Both the position numbers and the translations under genes were made by a program. 11,679 bases of DNA from Nitrospira sp. (GTDB lineage: Bacteria; Nitrospirota; Nitrospiria; Nitrospirales; Nitrospiraceae), in NCBI GenBank assembly GCA_024998705.1, contig JACOEF010000163.1, positions 1 through 11,679 on the forward strand, given 5' to 3'. Below the pieces are notes generated by a model that saw only the letters and a list, made by a program, of their open reading frames with translations, was not told where the DNA came from and did no database searches. This document shows, one piece after another, positions 5,933-11,679 of this stretch; within the stretch, counting starts at the first letter, position 1, and the number at the start of each line of letters is the position of its first letter.

Positions 5933-7396
5933 TCATGGGGAGGCGCCGTGGGCGTGAGGGGTGAATCGGAGCGCTGGCACGGTGAGGTCGGCAGGTCCAG
6001 CTGGGGGCTGACTGGCGTCAGTGGCCTCGGCCAGGTTCCAGTCCAACTGCGCCGCAATCGGGAGGCCGTGGAACAGAGTCCGCAACCGGGTGAGAAAGTC
6101 GGCCCGCTCCTCGCGAGGGACGGCGAACCGCACCCGGAGGCGTCGAGCTTCGGGGATCAGATCGGCCCCCACCAGAAAGATCAGGTCCCGGACGGCCCGC
6201 AGCCGCCGCTCAAACCAGCAGGACGGGAGCACGGTCTCGCGGAACCCCATCAAGAGGTTGTAGAGGACACAGCCGGTTCGAAAGGCCGCATCGGTGGCGT
6301 CGAACGACTGGAGACAGCACGTGTCGAGGCTCAGGTCCTCTTTCAACTCCTTGATCCGGTTCTCACTGTCCGCTCGGCCCGCGTACATCCGTGTGACCAA
6401 CTCCGCGGCATAGGGCACGGTGGTGACGAAGACCCGGTACGTATAACCCGGACAGGCCAGCATCCGACGCCCGCTGGCCTCGGGGCGCTCCGCCAGCGTC
6501 TGGCGCAGGCACACAAACCGGCGCGTCCGGCCCCGCCAGACCGGCAATGTGGCCCTCGCCTCGGCCACCGCGATGCCACGGGCGACCGGCCGCCACTCGG
6601 TCTCCGACATCCGATAGATCACCACCTTGCGCAGGAGGGGCGTCAGCCGGGCCACAATGATGTAGGGCACGTCGCGGGCCTCCAACGCCGCCAGGAACGC
6701 GGTCACGAAGAAGCCGGCATCGGCCCGCACCAACCCGATCCGGTACCCAGCAGGCAGCATCGTGAGGGCTTGCGCCAGACACTCCCGTGCGCCGTTGGCT
6801 GTCCCGGCATGCCCGGCCCGCAAGGTGGCCCACAACAGGCGGCGCCGTTCGCTCAGCCAGGCCACCAACGGATGATGCGAGGGCCGGCCACGCATGACCG
6901 GATTGTGCCCCTTCAGACTGCCGGCTTGGTCGCCGTACCGACAGAAGACCGTCGAATCCAGATCCAGCGTATGGCCCAGCAAAATCGGCCGCATGGCGTG
7001 CAAGGAGAAGCGGATCAGGGCCTCCGATACTTCGGTGGTGTGCCGATACGTGAAGCCCTGGAAGAAGCGTCGCAGGGTATCGGGCGATGGGAATCGCGGC
7101 AGCCCCAGCAAGCGCGGGAGCAGCGGATCGCGGCGGTAGCGCGTGAAATGCTCGAACCGCTCGGCGCCCAGTGCCAGCCCGTACCACCAGGCCAGGAGCA
7201 CGTCCACGGCGGGAATCTGATTGTTGGAGGTTTTCGCAAAGGAGACCAGCAGCGGGGCCAGCGCGGCACGCAGTCCAATCAGTTCGACGTACAGCCGGAG
7301 CAGAATCGCACCGGCCCACACCGTGATGGGATGCTCGGTACACGCGAAGCTGATCTTCGGGTAGAGCGGTGACGCGACAGGGCGACGAGTTCGCAT
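5933..7396 (-). CDS. IS1380-family DDE transposase (487 aa)
   Basis: This enzyme mobilises the element. It carries the family hallmarks: LDLDSTVFCRYGDQAGSLKG with catalytic Asp147, then RGRPSHHPL, then VRADAGFF with Asp226, and the C-terminal Y-(2)-R-(3)-E-(6)-K signature as Tyr338, Arg341, Glu345 and Lys352. The start is the ATG complementary to 7394-7396, preceded by a strong AGGAGG seven bases away; an extension to 7456 would run into the terminal repeat and lacks such a site. Length is within the range I expect of the family, and no frameshift or stop is seen. All three catalytic residues are present, so the element may still be active. IS1380 members such as ISEcp1 can move adjacent DNA by using one end. 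Confidence 0.95.
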   Translation of the reverse strand: MRTRRPVASPLYPKISFACTEHPITVWAGAILLRLYVELIGLRAALAPLLVSFAKTSNNQIPAVDVLLAWWYGLALGAERFEHFTRYRRDPLLPRLLGLPRFPSPDTLRRFFQGFTYRHTTEVSEALIRFSLHAMRPILLGHTLDLDSTVFCRYGDQAGSLKGHNPVMRGRPSHHPLVAWLSERRRLLWATLRAGHAGTANGARECLAQALTMLPAGYRIGLVRADAGFFVTAFLAALEARDVPYIIVARLTPLLRKVVIYRMSETEWRPVARGIAVAEARATLPVWRGRTRRFVCLRQTLAERPEASGRRMLACPGYTYRVFVTTVPYAAELVTRMYAGRADSENRIKELKEDLSLDTCCLQSFDATDAAFRTGCVLYNLLMGFRETVLPSCWFERRLRAVRDLIFLVGADLIPEARRLRVRFAVPREERADFLTRLRTLFHGLPIAAQLDWNLAEATDASQPPAGPADLTVPALRFTPHAHGASP

Positions 7397-7452
7397 GCCA
7401 ACCCTCCTGTGCCGACAAGAGAATTTGGCCGCTGATTCTCCATCAAGACTGA

Positions 7453-7469
7453 TCAACTGCGGAATCCGG
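7453..7469 (-). repeat. IS1380-family right terminal inverted repeat
   Basis: TCAACTGCGGAATCCGG is the exact complement of the left end. The interrupted integrase frame resumes directly after it. Confidence 0.9.
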
Positions 7470-7713
7470 GCTGAGTACGCGGGCGATCAACCGGATCGTT
7501 ACGGAGGGACTCCTCTTGGCCGGGGTGAAGAAGCCGGGGATTATGATGCAGAGTTTGCGGCATTCGACGCCCACCTTTGCGTTGCTCAATGACCCGAATC
7601 CGACCAGGGGCCAGAAGCTGATGCGGCACAAGCACTATGCCACAACCGAAATTTATGGGGAGGAAATGCAGAAGCTGTTGGAGGGGGCGGAGGAGGCGGT
7701 GACACAGATTTAG
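7470..7713 (+). pseudogene. C-terminal remnant of a tyrosine recombinase
   Basis: Beginning at the IS border the frame reads LSTRAINRIVTEGLLLAGV and KKPGIMMQSLRHS, then LMRHKHYATTEIYGEEMQKL, ending at TAG 7711-7713. This is the end of a phage-integrase catalytic domain: QSLRHS is the HxxRH box with Gln in place of the first His (codon 7549-7551), RH is the second His box, and Tyr (7654-7656) stands nine residues later, the normal nucleophile position. Everything N-terminal is missing and is not found on the other side of the IS. An internal TTG at 7516 could start a 65-residue fragment, but no function is expected. It is not a piece of the 4458-5474 gene, since its sequence is different and it keeps the Tyr. 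Confidence 0.8.
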
Positions 7714-7735
7714 GTGAGGACGCCAATCATGCAGG

Positions 7736-8965
7736 TTAGGGCGCCCACAGGGCCTGGACCGGTACGAGCCAGAGTTTCTCGCCGAATGGGATGAGATGAT
7801 CACCCCCATAGAGCACGATGCCGGAGCGGAACCGTTTCCCCAGTTGATCGCGCAGGGCTTGCAATGCCACGAAGTCAGAGGCCGCCACGGTCGCGCTCAC
7901 TTTGACTTCGACTCCAGCCACCGAGCCGTCGGCGTGTTCCAGCACAACATCCACTTCCGAACCACCAGCGGTGCGAAAATGGTAGAGCGATGCGTGCGGA
8001 GCAGCCCATGACAGCTGTTTGCGAAGTTCGCCCACGACGAAGGTTTCCAGCATCCGTCCCAACAACGCACGATCTTCGCTGAGCCGTCGGGCGTCCGCAC
8101 CGATCTGATGGCATGCCAGGCCGGTGTCGACCAGATGCAGCTTGGGTGCTTTGACCAGGCGCTTCCCCATGTGTGGCGACCAGGCCGGCAGGCGATGAAC
8201 GAGAAACACCGTTTCCAGCAGGGCCAGATAGCGGGTCAAGGTCGTGTGCGGCAGTCCGGCGTCCCTGCCGACGTCGGCGAGATTCGCCAAACCGGCCGTG
8301 CGGGTGGCGAGCAATTTGAGAAGGTTGGGCAGCTGGTGCAGCGCATCCACCCGCGCCAGATCGCGCACGTCCCGTTGCAGCATGGTGGAGATGTAGGACG
8401 CAAACCACGCCGACCGGCGATCCTCTGCGTTGCGCTGTATGGCCTCCGGGTACCCGCCGCGAGTCAATCTGGCCGCAAGATCCTGTGTGGTCGCCGTGAG
8501 CTTCGTTTTGGCGATGGTGCCGTCAAACAGACGTGTCACCAATCGCTCGCGCGTGCCAGCGAGTTCACCCGTTGAAAACGGGAAGAGGGGAATGACCTCC
8601 ATCCGTCCGGCCAGCGATTCGGATAACCGCGGCAGTGTGAGCACGTTGGCCGATCCGGTCAGCAGAAAGCGACCGGCCCGGCGGTTCTTGTCAACGGAGA
8701 CTTTGATCGCAGGGAAGAGATCCGGGGCCTTCTGGACTTCGTCGAGTACGACTGGGCCATGCAGGTTGCGGATGAAGCCGACCGGATCACTCGCTGCCAG
8801 TGCGAGCGTGGCCGCATCATCCAGCGTGAAGTACTCCGCGCCGGTCTTCTCGGCCATCGCTCTGGCCAGCGTGGTCTTCCCAGTTTGCCGAGCGCCGTTG
8901 AGCAGCGCGACCGGCGTGTCTGCAATGGCCGAGTGGATCGCTTGCTCAATATTTCTCTTGATCAT
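7736..8965 (-). CDS. AAA ATPase with DUF4143 domain (409 aa)
   Basis: This is a member of the large bacterial family with an AAA_14 ATPase followed by DUF4143. The biological role of most members is unknown. Visible are Walker A GARQTGKT (residues 24-31), Walker B VVLDEVQ (72-78), a sensor-1 segment LLTGSAN (101-107), GGYPEA (170-175), a winged-helix-like segment (about 215-260) and a C-terminal PD-(D/E)xK nuclease-like motif, GSEVDVVLE (335-343) with GVEVK (351-355). The ATG complementary to 8963-8965 starts the typical MIKRNIEQAI; the frame extends 105 codons further but without domain sequence. An AGGTGA ribosome-binding site lies ten bases upstream, inside an inverted repeat. The gene looks intact and stands alone, divergent from the broken TA pair. 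It appears to be cargo rather than part of the neighbouring IS. Confidence 0.93.
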   Translation of the reverse strand: MIKRNIEQAIHSAIADTPVALLNGARQTGKTTLARAMAEKTGAEYFTLDDAATLALAASDPVGFIRNLHGPVVLDEVQKAPDLFPAIKVSVDKNRRAGRFLLTGSANVLTLPRLSESLAGRMEVIPLFPFSTGELAGTRERLVTRLFDGTIAKTKLTATTQDLAARLTRGGYPEAIQRNAEDRRSAWFASYISTMLQRDVRDLARVDALHQLPNLLKLLATRTAGLANLADVGRDAGLPHTTLTRYLALLETVFLVHRLPAWSPHMGKRLVKAPKLHLVDTGLACHQIGADARRLSEDRALLGRMLETFVVGELRKQLSWAAPHASLYHFRTAGGSEVDVVLEHADGSVAGVEVKVSATVAASDFVALQALRDQLGKRFRSGIVLYGGDHLIPFGEKLWLVPVQALWAP

Positions 8966-8973
8966 GGAGAGAT

Positions 8974-8994
8974 ATTCACCTGTTTGTGGTGAAT
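8974..8994 (-). promoter_or_regulatory. Inverted repeat over the ATPase ribosome-binding site
   Basis: ATTCACC at 8974-8980 is inverted as GGTGAAT at 8988-8994, with seven bases between. On the minus-strand message one arm contains the AGGTGA ribosome-binding site of the ATPase gene. The RNA could fold and hide the site, or the DNA could be an operator. The 212 bp from here to 9206 contain no recognisable gene. Confidence 0.55.
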
Positions 8995-9206
8995 TTGCAA
9001 GTGGAACCAACACGTGATCCAGTGAGAAGGGGCGCAGGCACCTCGTCGACGTTCTTAAGGTGTCCCATAGACGGCAGGATGTGGAACGGATGCGCTCAAC
9101 CATTGATATGGTGGTCCAGGATTCTTCACGTGGGTTTTCGATTATCTGGACGTAATCGGGCTTCGTGGGCGTCGCCGAAGTATATCCAAATGGGTACAAT
9201 ACCTCC

Positions 9207-9535
9207 GTGCAACCACGGCGCTTTTTCGGGGATTCGCTGAAATGTATCCGGCAGTTTTCCGAGCATGCTCGACATGACACCGGCTATCAACTGGAGTGGT
9301 GCAGCACGGCCAGCAACTAACGGATTTCAAGGCAATGCCATCGGTGGGGAGGGGAGTCGAAGAGCTTCGAGTGTGGGACGAGTCCGGCACCTATTGTGTG
9401 ATCTATGTGGCCCGGTTTGCGGAGGCGGTATACGTGCTGCATGCGTTCCAGAAGAAAACGCGGGCGGCAAGCCCGCACGATGTCGAGGAGGCAAGGAAAG
9501 GGTACGCTGAATTGATAGGAGGGAGCTATGGGTAA
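9207..9535 (+). pseudogene. Gp49/RelE-like toxin gene with a frameshift
   Basis: This resembles the phage-derived Gp49-like (RelE/HigB superfamily) toxins that pair with small XRE antitoxins. Frame one, from GTG 9207, reads FFGDSLKCIRQFSEHARHDTGYQLEW and then stops at TAA 9318-9320. The family sequence continues in another frame from about 9299 as VQHGQQLTDFKAMPSVGRGV, then ELRVWDES, YCVIYVARFAEAVYVLHAFQKKT, to TAA 9533-9535. A single missing base at about 9297-9299 explains the break. A TACAAT box at 9195-9200 sits six bases before the GTG, without a good -35. The gene overlaps the antitoxin start by eight bases. A sequencing error or programmed frameshift could also explain the break, but the partner gene is damaged too. 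Confidence 0.8.
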
Positions 9536-9875
9536 GGCAGTCCAGAGCTTCGAGAGTGTGTGGGATGCATTGGCCGATACGCCCGAGCAGGCGGCACATT
9601 TGCGTGCGCGATCCGGTCTCATGCAGCAGATCACGGAGATCATTGAGGTGAACGAGTGAACACAGGTGGAAGCGGTCACCAAATGTGGGGTCACGCAGCC
9701 GCGGATGAATGATCTCCTCCGCGGACGGGTGTCGCGGTTCTCCCTGGATGCGCTGGTGAAGATCGCGGCGGCGCTCGGGCAGCACGTACGAGTAGAATTG
9801 GAGCCCTCCCACAAGCGAGCGCGGCGGAATCGAGGGGGCATGCCGGTTACCCTATTTTGTATCCATAGAAAATAA
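9528..9875 (+). pseudogene. XRE-family antitoxin gene with an in-frame stop
   Basis: The ATG at 9528 follows a strong AGGAGGG site (9517-9523). The frame reads MGKAVQSFESVWDALADTPE and on to QQITEIIEVNE, meets TGA at 9657-9659, and continues in the same frame as TQVEAVTKCGVTQPRMNDLL, then RGRVSRFSLDALVKIAAALG. This is the small XRE antitoxin family partnered with Gp49-like toxins (COG5606 type), where the interrupted position is usually Trp before TQ, so TGG to TGA is the likely change. The GTG at 9666 could restart translation of the helix-turn-helix half (69 residues), but the ACAGGTG upstream overlaps it. The C-terminus after LEPSHKRA looks unconserved. Confidence 0.8.
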
Positions 9876-10022
9876 ACATCTGCGGTTGCCACGCCTTAGA
9901 CGTTCACGGCGGAGCATTCAGGCGGGTCCGTGTGGTTGAAGCGGATTGCGGATTCGCTGATGTGATCGAATAATCCGGTATCCGGCTTCGCCTCCCCCTC
10001 CCTGGCTCAACTTCAGATGAAC

Positions 10023-10925
10023 TCACGACAACCCCAAGCGATCAGTCACGGAATCCACGAGGTGATGCTCGACGCCTAGATACTTCTCGGTGGTCATCAC
10101 GGAACTGTGGCCGTAAAGCTGCTGGATCTCCCGCATATCTTTGGTAAGCGCATAACACAGCCGGCCGAAGGTACGGCGCAGGTCATGCGGCGCCACATGT
10201 TTCCCCAAGGCCAGCTGTGCGTACCGTCCGACAATTCGCCTGATCGTATCCTCCGTCACACCCGTGCCCCACACACGCCCATGGCGATTGATCGCCCGAA
10301 TCACCCGGCCGAAGTCAATCCCGGCCGCCTCGACCCACCGATCCCAGGCATTCTTCACGACGCCAGGGAGGGGAAGGGTGCGAAGCCGTTTCCCTTTGCC
10401 TCGCAGATTCGCCAGCACCCAACGGCCGTCGTGTTCTCGCACCACCTTCACATCCAAGTGAGCAATTTCGGCCCGCCGAAGCCCACAGCGCAGGATCAGC
10501 ATCAACACGAGATAATCCCGCTTCCCCACGGCCGTGCGTATGTTCGGCCGGGCCAGAATGCGTAGCGCCTGTTCACGCGGCAACCACACGCCCGCGCGCA
10601 CCCCACGATTGGGAACCATCGGAATCCGGAGAATGCCGGTCGCAGTCGCGGAATCAATGACTCCCTCGTCCATCGCTTCCTGAGCCAGGCGACGCAGCAC
10701 CGTCAGATGAAGATTGATCGATTTCGGTGCGAGCTTCTTCTGCAGACTGAGGTAGTCCCGATACTTCAGGATCGTCGTCTTCGAAAACTGCGTCTGCTTC
10801 GTACGAGACACCCATGTGCGGTAGGCCGCTGCAGCCGAACGGTATGCGCGTTGCGAATGCGGCGAAGCACAGGTCAGGACCACCTGGTCACAGATTCGAG
10901 TCCACCGATCATCCATCAGAGTCAT
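10023..10925 (-). CDS. Tyrosine recombinase/integrase, apparently complete (300 aa)
   Basis: This is a site-specific recombinase of the XerC/D-phage integrase type, expected to integrate, excise or resolve DNA. The N-terminal core-binding domain covers about residues 10-95. The catalytic domain has all key residues: Arg150 in CGLRRAEIA, the Lys in RGKGKRLRTLPL, His247 and Arg250 in HDLRRTF, His273 in YGHSSV and the nucleophile Tyr282 in TTEKYLG. The ATG complementary to 10923-10925 is chosen because a G-rich GGGGGTGAGG precedes it; an ATG nine bases further in, or a GTG at 10961, are alternatives. It converges with the broken TA pair, 147 bp away, a gap in which no gene is seen. A 7-8-7 inverted repeat lies about 70 bp upstream. 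No other integrase in the window has an intact active site. Confidence 0.93.
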   Translation of the reverse strand: MTLMDDRWTRICDQVVLTCASPHSQRAYRSAAAAYRTWVSRTKQTQFSKTTILKYRDYLSLQKKLAPKSINLHLTVLRRLAQEAMDEGVIDSATATGILRIPMVPNRGVRAGVWLPREQALRILARPNIRTAVGKRDYLVLMLILRCGLRRAEIAHLDVKVVREHDGRWVLANLRGKGKRLRTLPLPGVVKNAWDRWVEAAGIDFGRVIRAINRHGRVWGTGVTEDTIRRIVGRYAQLALGKHVAPHDLRRTFGRLCYALTKDMREIQQLYGHSSVMTTEKYLGVEHHLVDSVTDRLGLS

Positions 10926-10995
10926 CCTCACCCCCAGCCTATTCACTGCGACCGGTGTCACTCTCGATGCACGGCCGGCAGCCCTATTCGTAGTT

Positions 10996-11017
10996 CGTGA
11001 TAGTCTATCTTATCACG
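10996..11017. repeat. Inverted repeat upstream of the intact integrase
   Basis: CGTGATA (10996-11002) and TATCACG (11011-11017) are perfectly inverted around eight bases; a second, overlapping symmetry GATAG-T-CTATC lies at 10999-11009. Arms of this kind around a 6-8 bp centre are typical of tyrosine recombinase core sites. It could equally be an operator for the integrase gene. No second copy was found by eye in the window. Confidence 0.6.
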
Positions 11018-11059
11018 TCTTATGGGCACTGCATGTGCTACGCGAAAGGAGCCACGTTC

Positions 11060-11679
11060 TTAGTCTGGCAATTGATAGATCTTCCAGTGGTGACCATTGA
11101 CTATACCGATGATTCCCAGGCGTCCATGAGGATCTCCGAACGAAATTAGGTTCTCCTTGTTTTCATTTTTTAGGAATCGCTTGTAATACCCCTGCAACAT
11201 AGTCGTGGTCGAGGTCCGAACGGGCTCTACCTTAATGAGTCGTTCCATGAAGACGGCAACACAAGGAGGACCTGTCACGTCGGGATCATCAACGGTGATG
11301 TGCGGATCATATTCCCCCGGCAGGCCTGTAACGTCGAGGGCAGTCCATATCTTGGGGCCGTGTGACTCAAAGTATCTCCAAACATCGCCTGCAAGGACCC
11401 CGGCCAGACGTGTAATCAACGCCAAGTCATTTTTTGCGCGCCCATTAAACGACACAAGCTCAGCCACATTTCGATATCTTTGTGTGGCGGATTGGCGGGC
11501 GATGTGTTCATCAAACGATGCCTTGAGTTGATCCAGCTCTGGGCGACGATCCCAATAGATGTCTACGGCATACTCATTCGTCGCCGCATGAGCTGCGATA
11601 CAGGAGGCCATGTAGGCGATAAACGAATCGAAAGGAACAAATCGTTCGCCTCTTGGAGAGGACCGTTGTTTATACTCCC
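11060..11679 (-). CDS. Unrecognised protein, 5' partial (at least 205 aa visible)
   Basis: I do not recognise this protein. The frame is open from the right edge of the window to the TAA complementary to 11060-11062, so the ATG complementary to 11609-11611 may be internal; the preceding 22 codons read as plausible protein (GERFVPFDSFIAY). Visible are a mostly helical first half with Arg/Asp-rich stretches (YWDRRPELDQL), a middle VWRYFESHGPKIWTALDVTG followed by an acidic proline-containing loop (YDPHITVDDPDVTGPP), and a C-terminal block ending GIIGIVNGHHWKIYQLPD. No signal peptide or membrane segment is seen. Codon use appears less GC-rich than the neighbouring genes, which may point to a different origin. 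About 135 bp separate it from the integrase on the same strand. Confidence 0.6.
   Translation of the reverse strand, partial: EYKQRSSPRGERFVPFDSFIAYMASCIAAHAATNEYAVDIYWDRRPELDQLKASFDEHIARQSATQRYRNVAELVSFNGRAKNDLALITRLAGVLAGDVWRYFESHGPKIWTALDVTGLPGEYDPHITVDDPDVTGPPCVAVFMERLIKVEPVRTSTTTMLQGYYKRFLKNENKENLISFGDPHGRLGIIGIVNGHHWKIYQLPD

Larger units (their letters stand above)
5909..7469 (-). mobile_element. IS1380-family insertion sequence, complete (1561 bp)
   Basis: Perfect 17-bp terminal inverted repeats, CCGGATTCCGCAGTTGA at 5909-5925 and its complement at 7453-7469, enclose one transposase gene. Ends starting with CC fit this family. The stop of the transposase lies eight bases inside the left end and its start 56 bp inside the right end. 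Flanking bases (TATT on the left, GCTG on the right) give no target duplication, although the family normally makes one of four or five bp. This suggests that a deletion or recombination occurred after insertion. Confidence 0.9.

Noticed and set aside
5948..7372. Long plus-strand open frame (474 codons) across the IS
   Set aside because: It is antisense to the IS1380 transposase, rich in Pro, Gln, Arg and Gly, and without any family motif; GC-rich coding DNA commonly opens such frames.
8966..9280. Upstream extension of the ATPase frame by 105 codons
   Set aside because: The extension has no domain sequence, is Arg/Ser/Cys-rich, and overlaps the region upstream of the divergent toxin; the ATG at 8965 fits the family.
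1..11679. CRISPR arrays, integron attC sites, tRNA or rRNA genes
   Set aside because: No regularly spaced repeats, no convincing paired attC core sites and no tRNA-like or rRNA sequence were seen on either strand.

Overview
This window looks like a bacterial accessory region rich in mobile DNA. It is GC-rich and dominated by transposition, site-specific recombination and toxin-antitoxin genes; no housekeeping gene, rRNA or tRNA was seen. The families present (Tn3 TnpA, IS1380, HigBA, DUF4143 ATPases, tyrosine recombinases) are widespread in Proteobacteria and related environmental lineages such as Nitrospirota. The host cannot be fixed from this sequence alone.

Layout. (1) 1-2575: the C-terminal ~857 residues of a Tn3-family transposase, running in from the left edge, with a transposon-end-like sequence just after it. 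(2) 2560-4415: a ~1.7 kb cassette bracketed by two nearly identical ~80 bp direct repeats, each holding the last codons of tnpA plus the presumed transposon end. The cassette carries two small unknown genes on the minus strand and an intact HigB/HigA toxin-antitoxin pair on the plus strand. (3) 4458-5602: a minus-strand tyrosine recombinase-like gene in which the nucleophilic Tyr and one catalytic His are replaced by Leu, with a perfect 15-bp inverted repeat around its promoter. (4) 5749-7713: a complete IS1380-family element with perfect 17-bp terminal repeats, lying between two unrelated gene fragments (a higB-like toxin remnant and the C-terminus of another tyrosine recombinase), with no target duplication visible. 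(5) 7736-8994: an AAA/DUF4143 ATPase whose ribosome-binding site lies in an inverted repeat. (6) 9207-9875: a second toxin-antitoxin pair (Gp49/RelE-like toxin, XRE antitoxin) broken by a frameshift in the toxin and a TGA codon in the antitoxin. (7) 10023-11017: a complete tyrosine recombinase with a 7-8-7 inverted repeat upstream. (8) 11060-right edge: an unrecognised gene with its 5' end outside the window.

Working model (inference). Toxin-antitoxin modules are known passengers of Tn3-family elements and stabilise the DNA that carries them. Here an intact TA is held between duplicated transposon ends, so the transposase could in principle move a short or a long unit. Two decaying TA loci and two impaired recombinases suggest repeated acquisition and loss. 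Twice a plus-strand TA converges on a minus-strand tyrosine recombinase. The most unusual points are the nested transposon ends around the HigBA cassette and the Tyr-less recombinase with its 15-bp inverted repeats.
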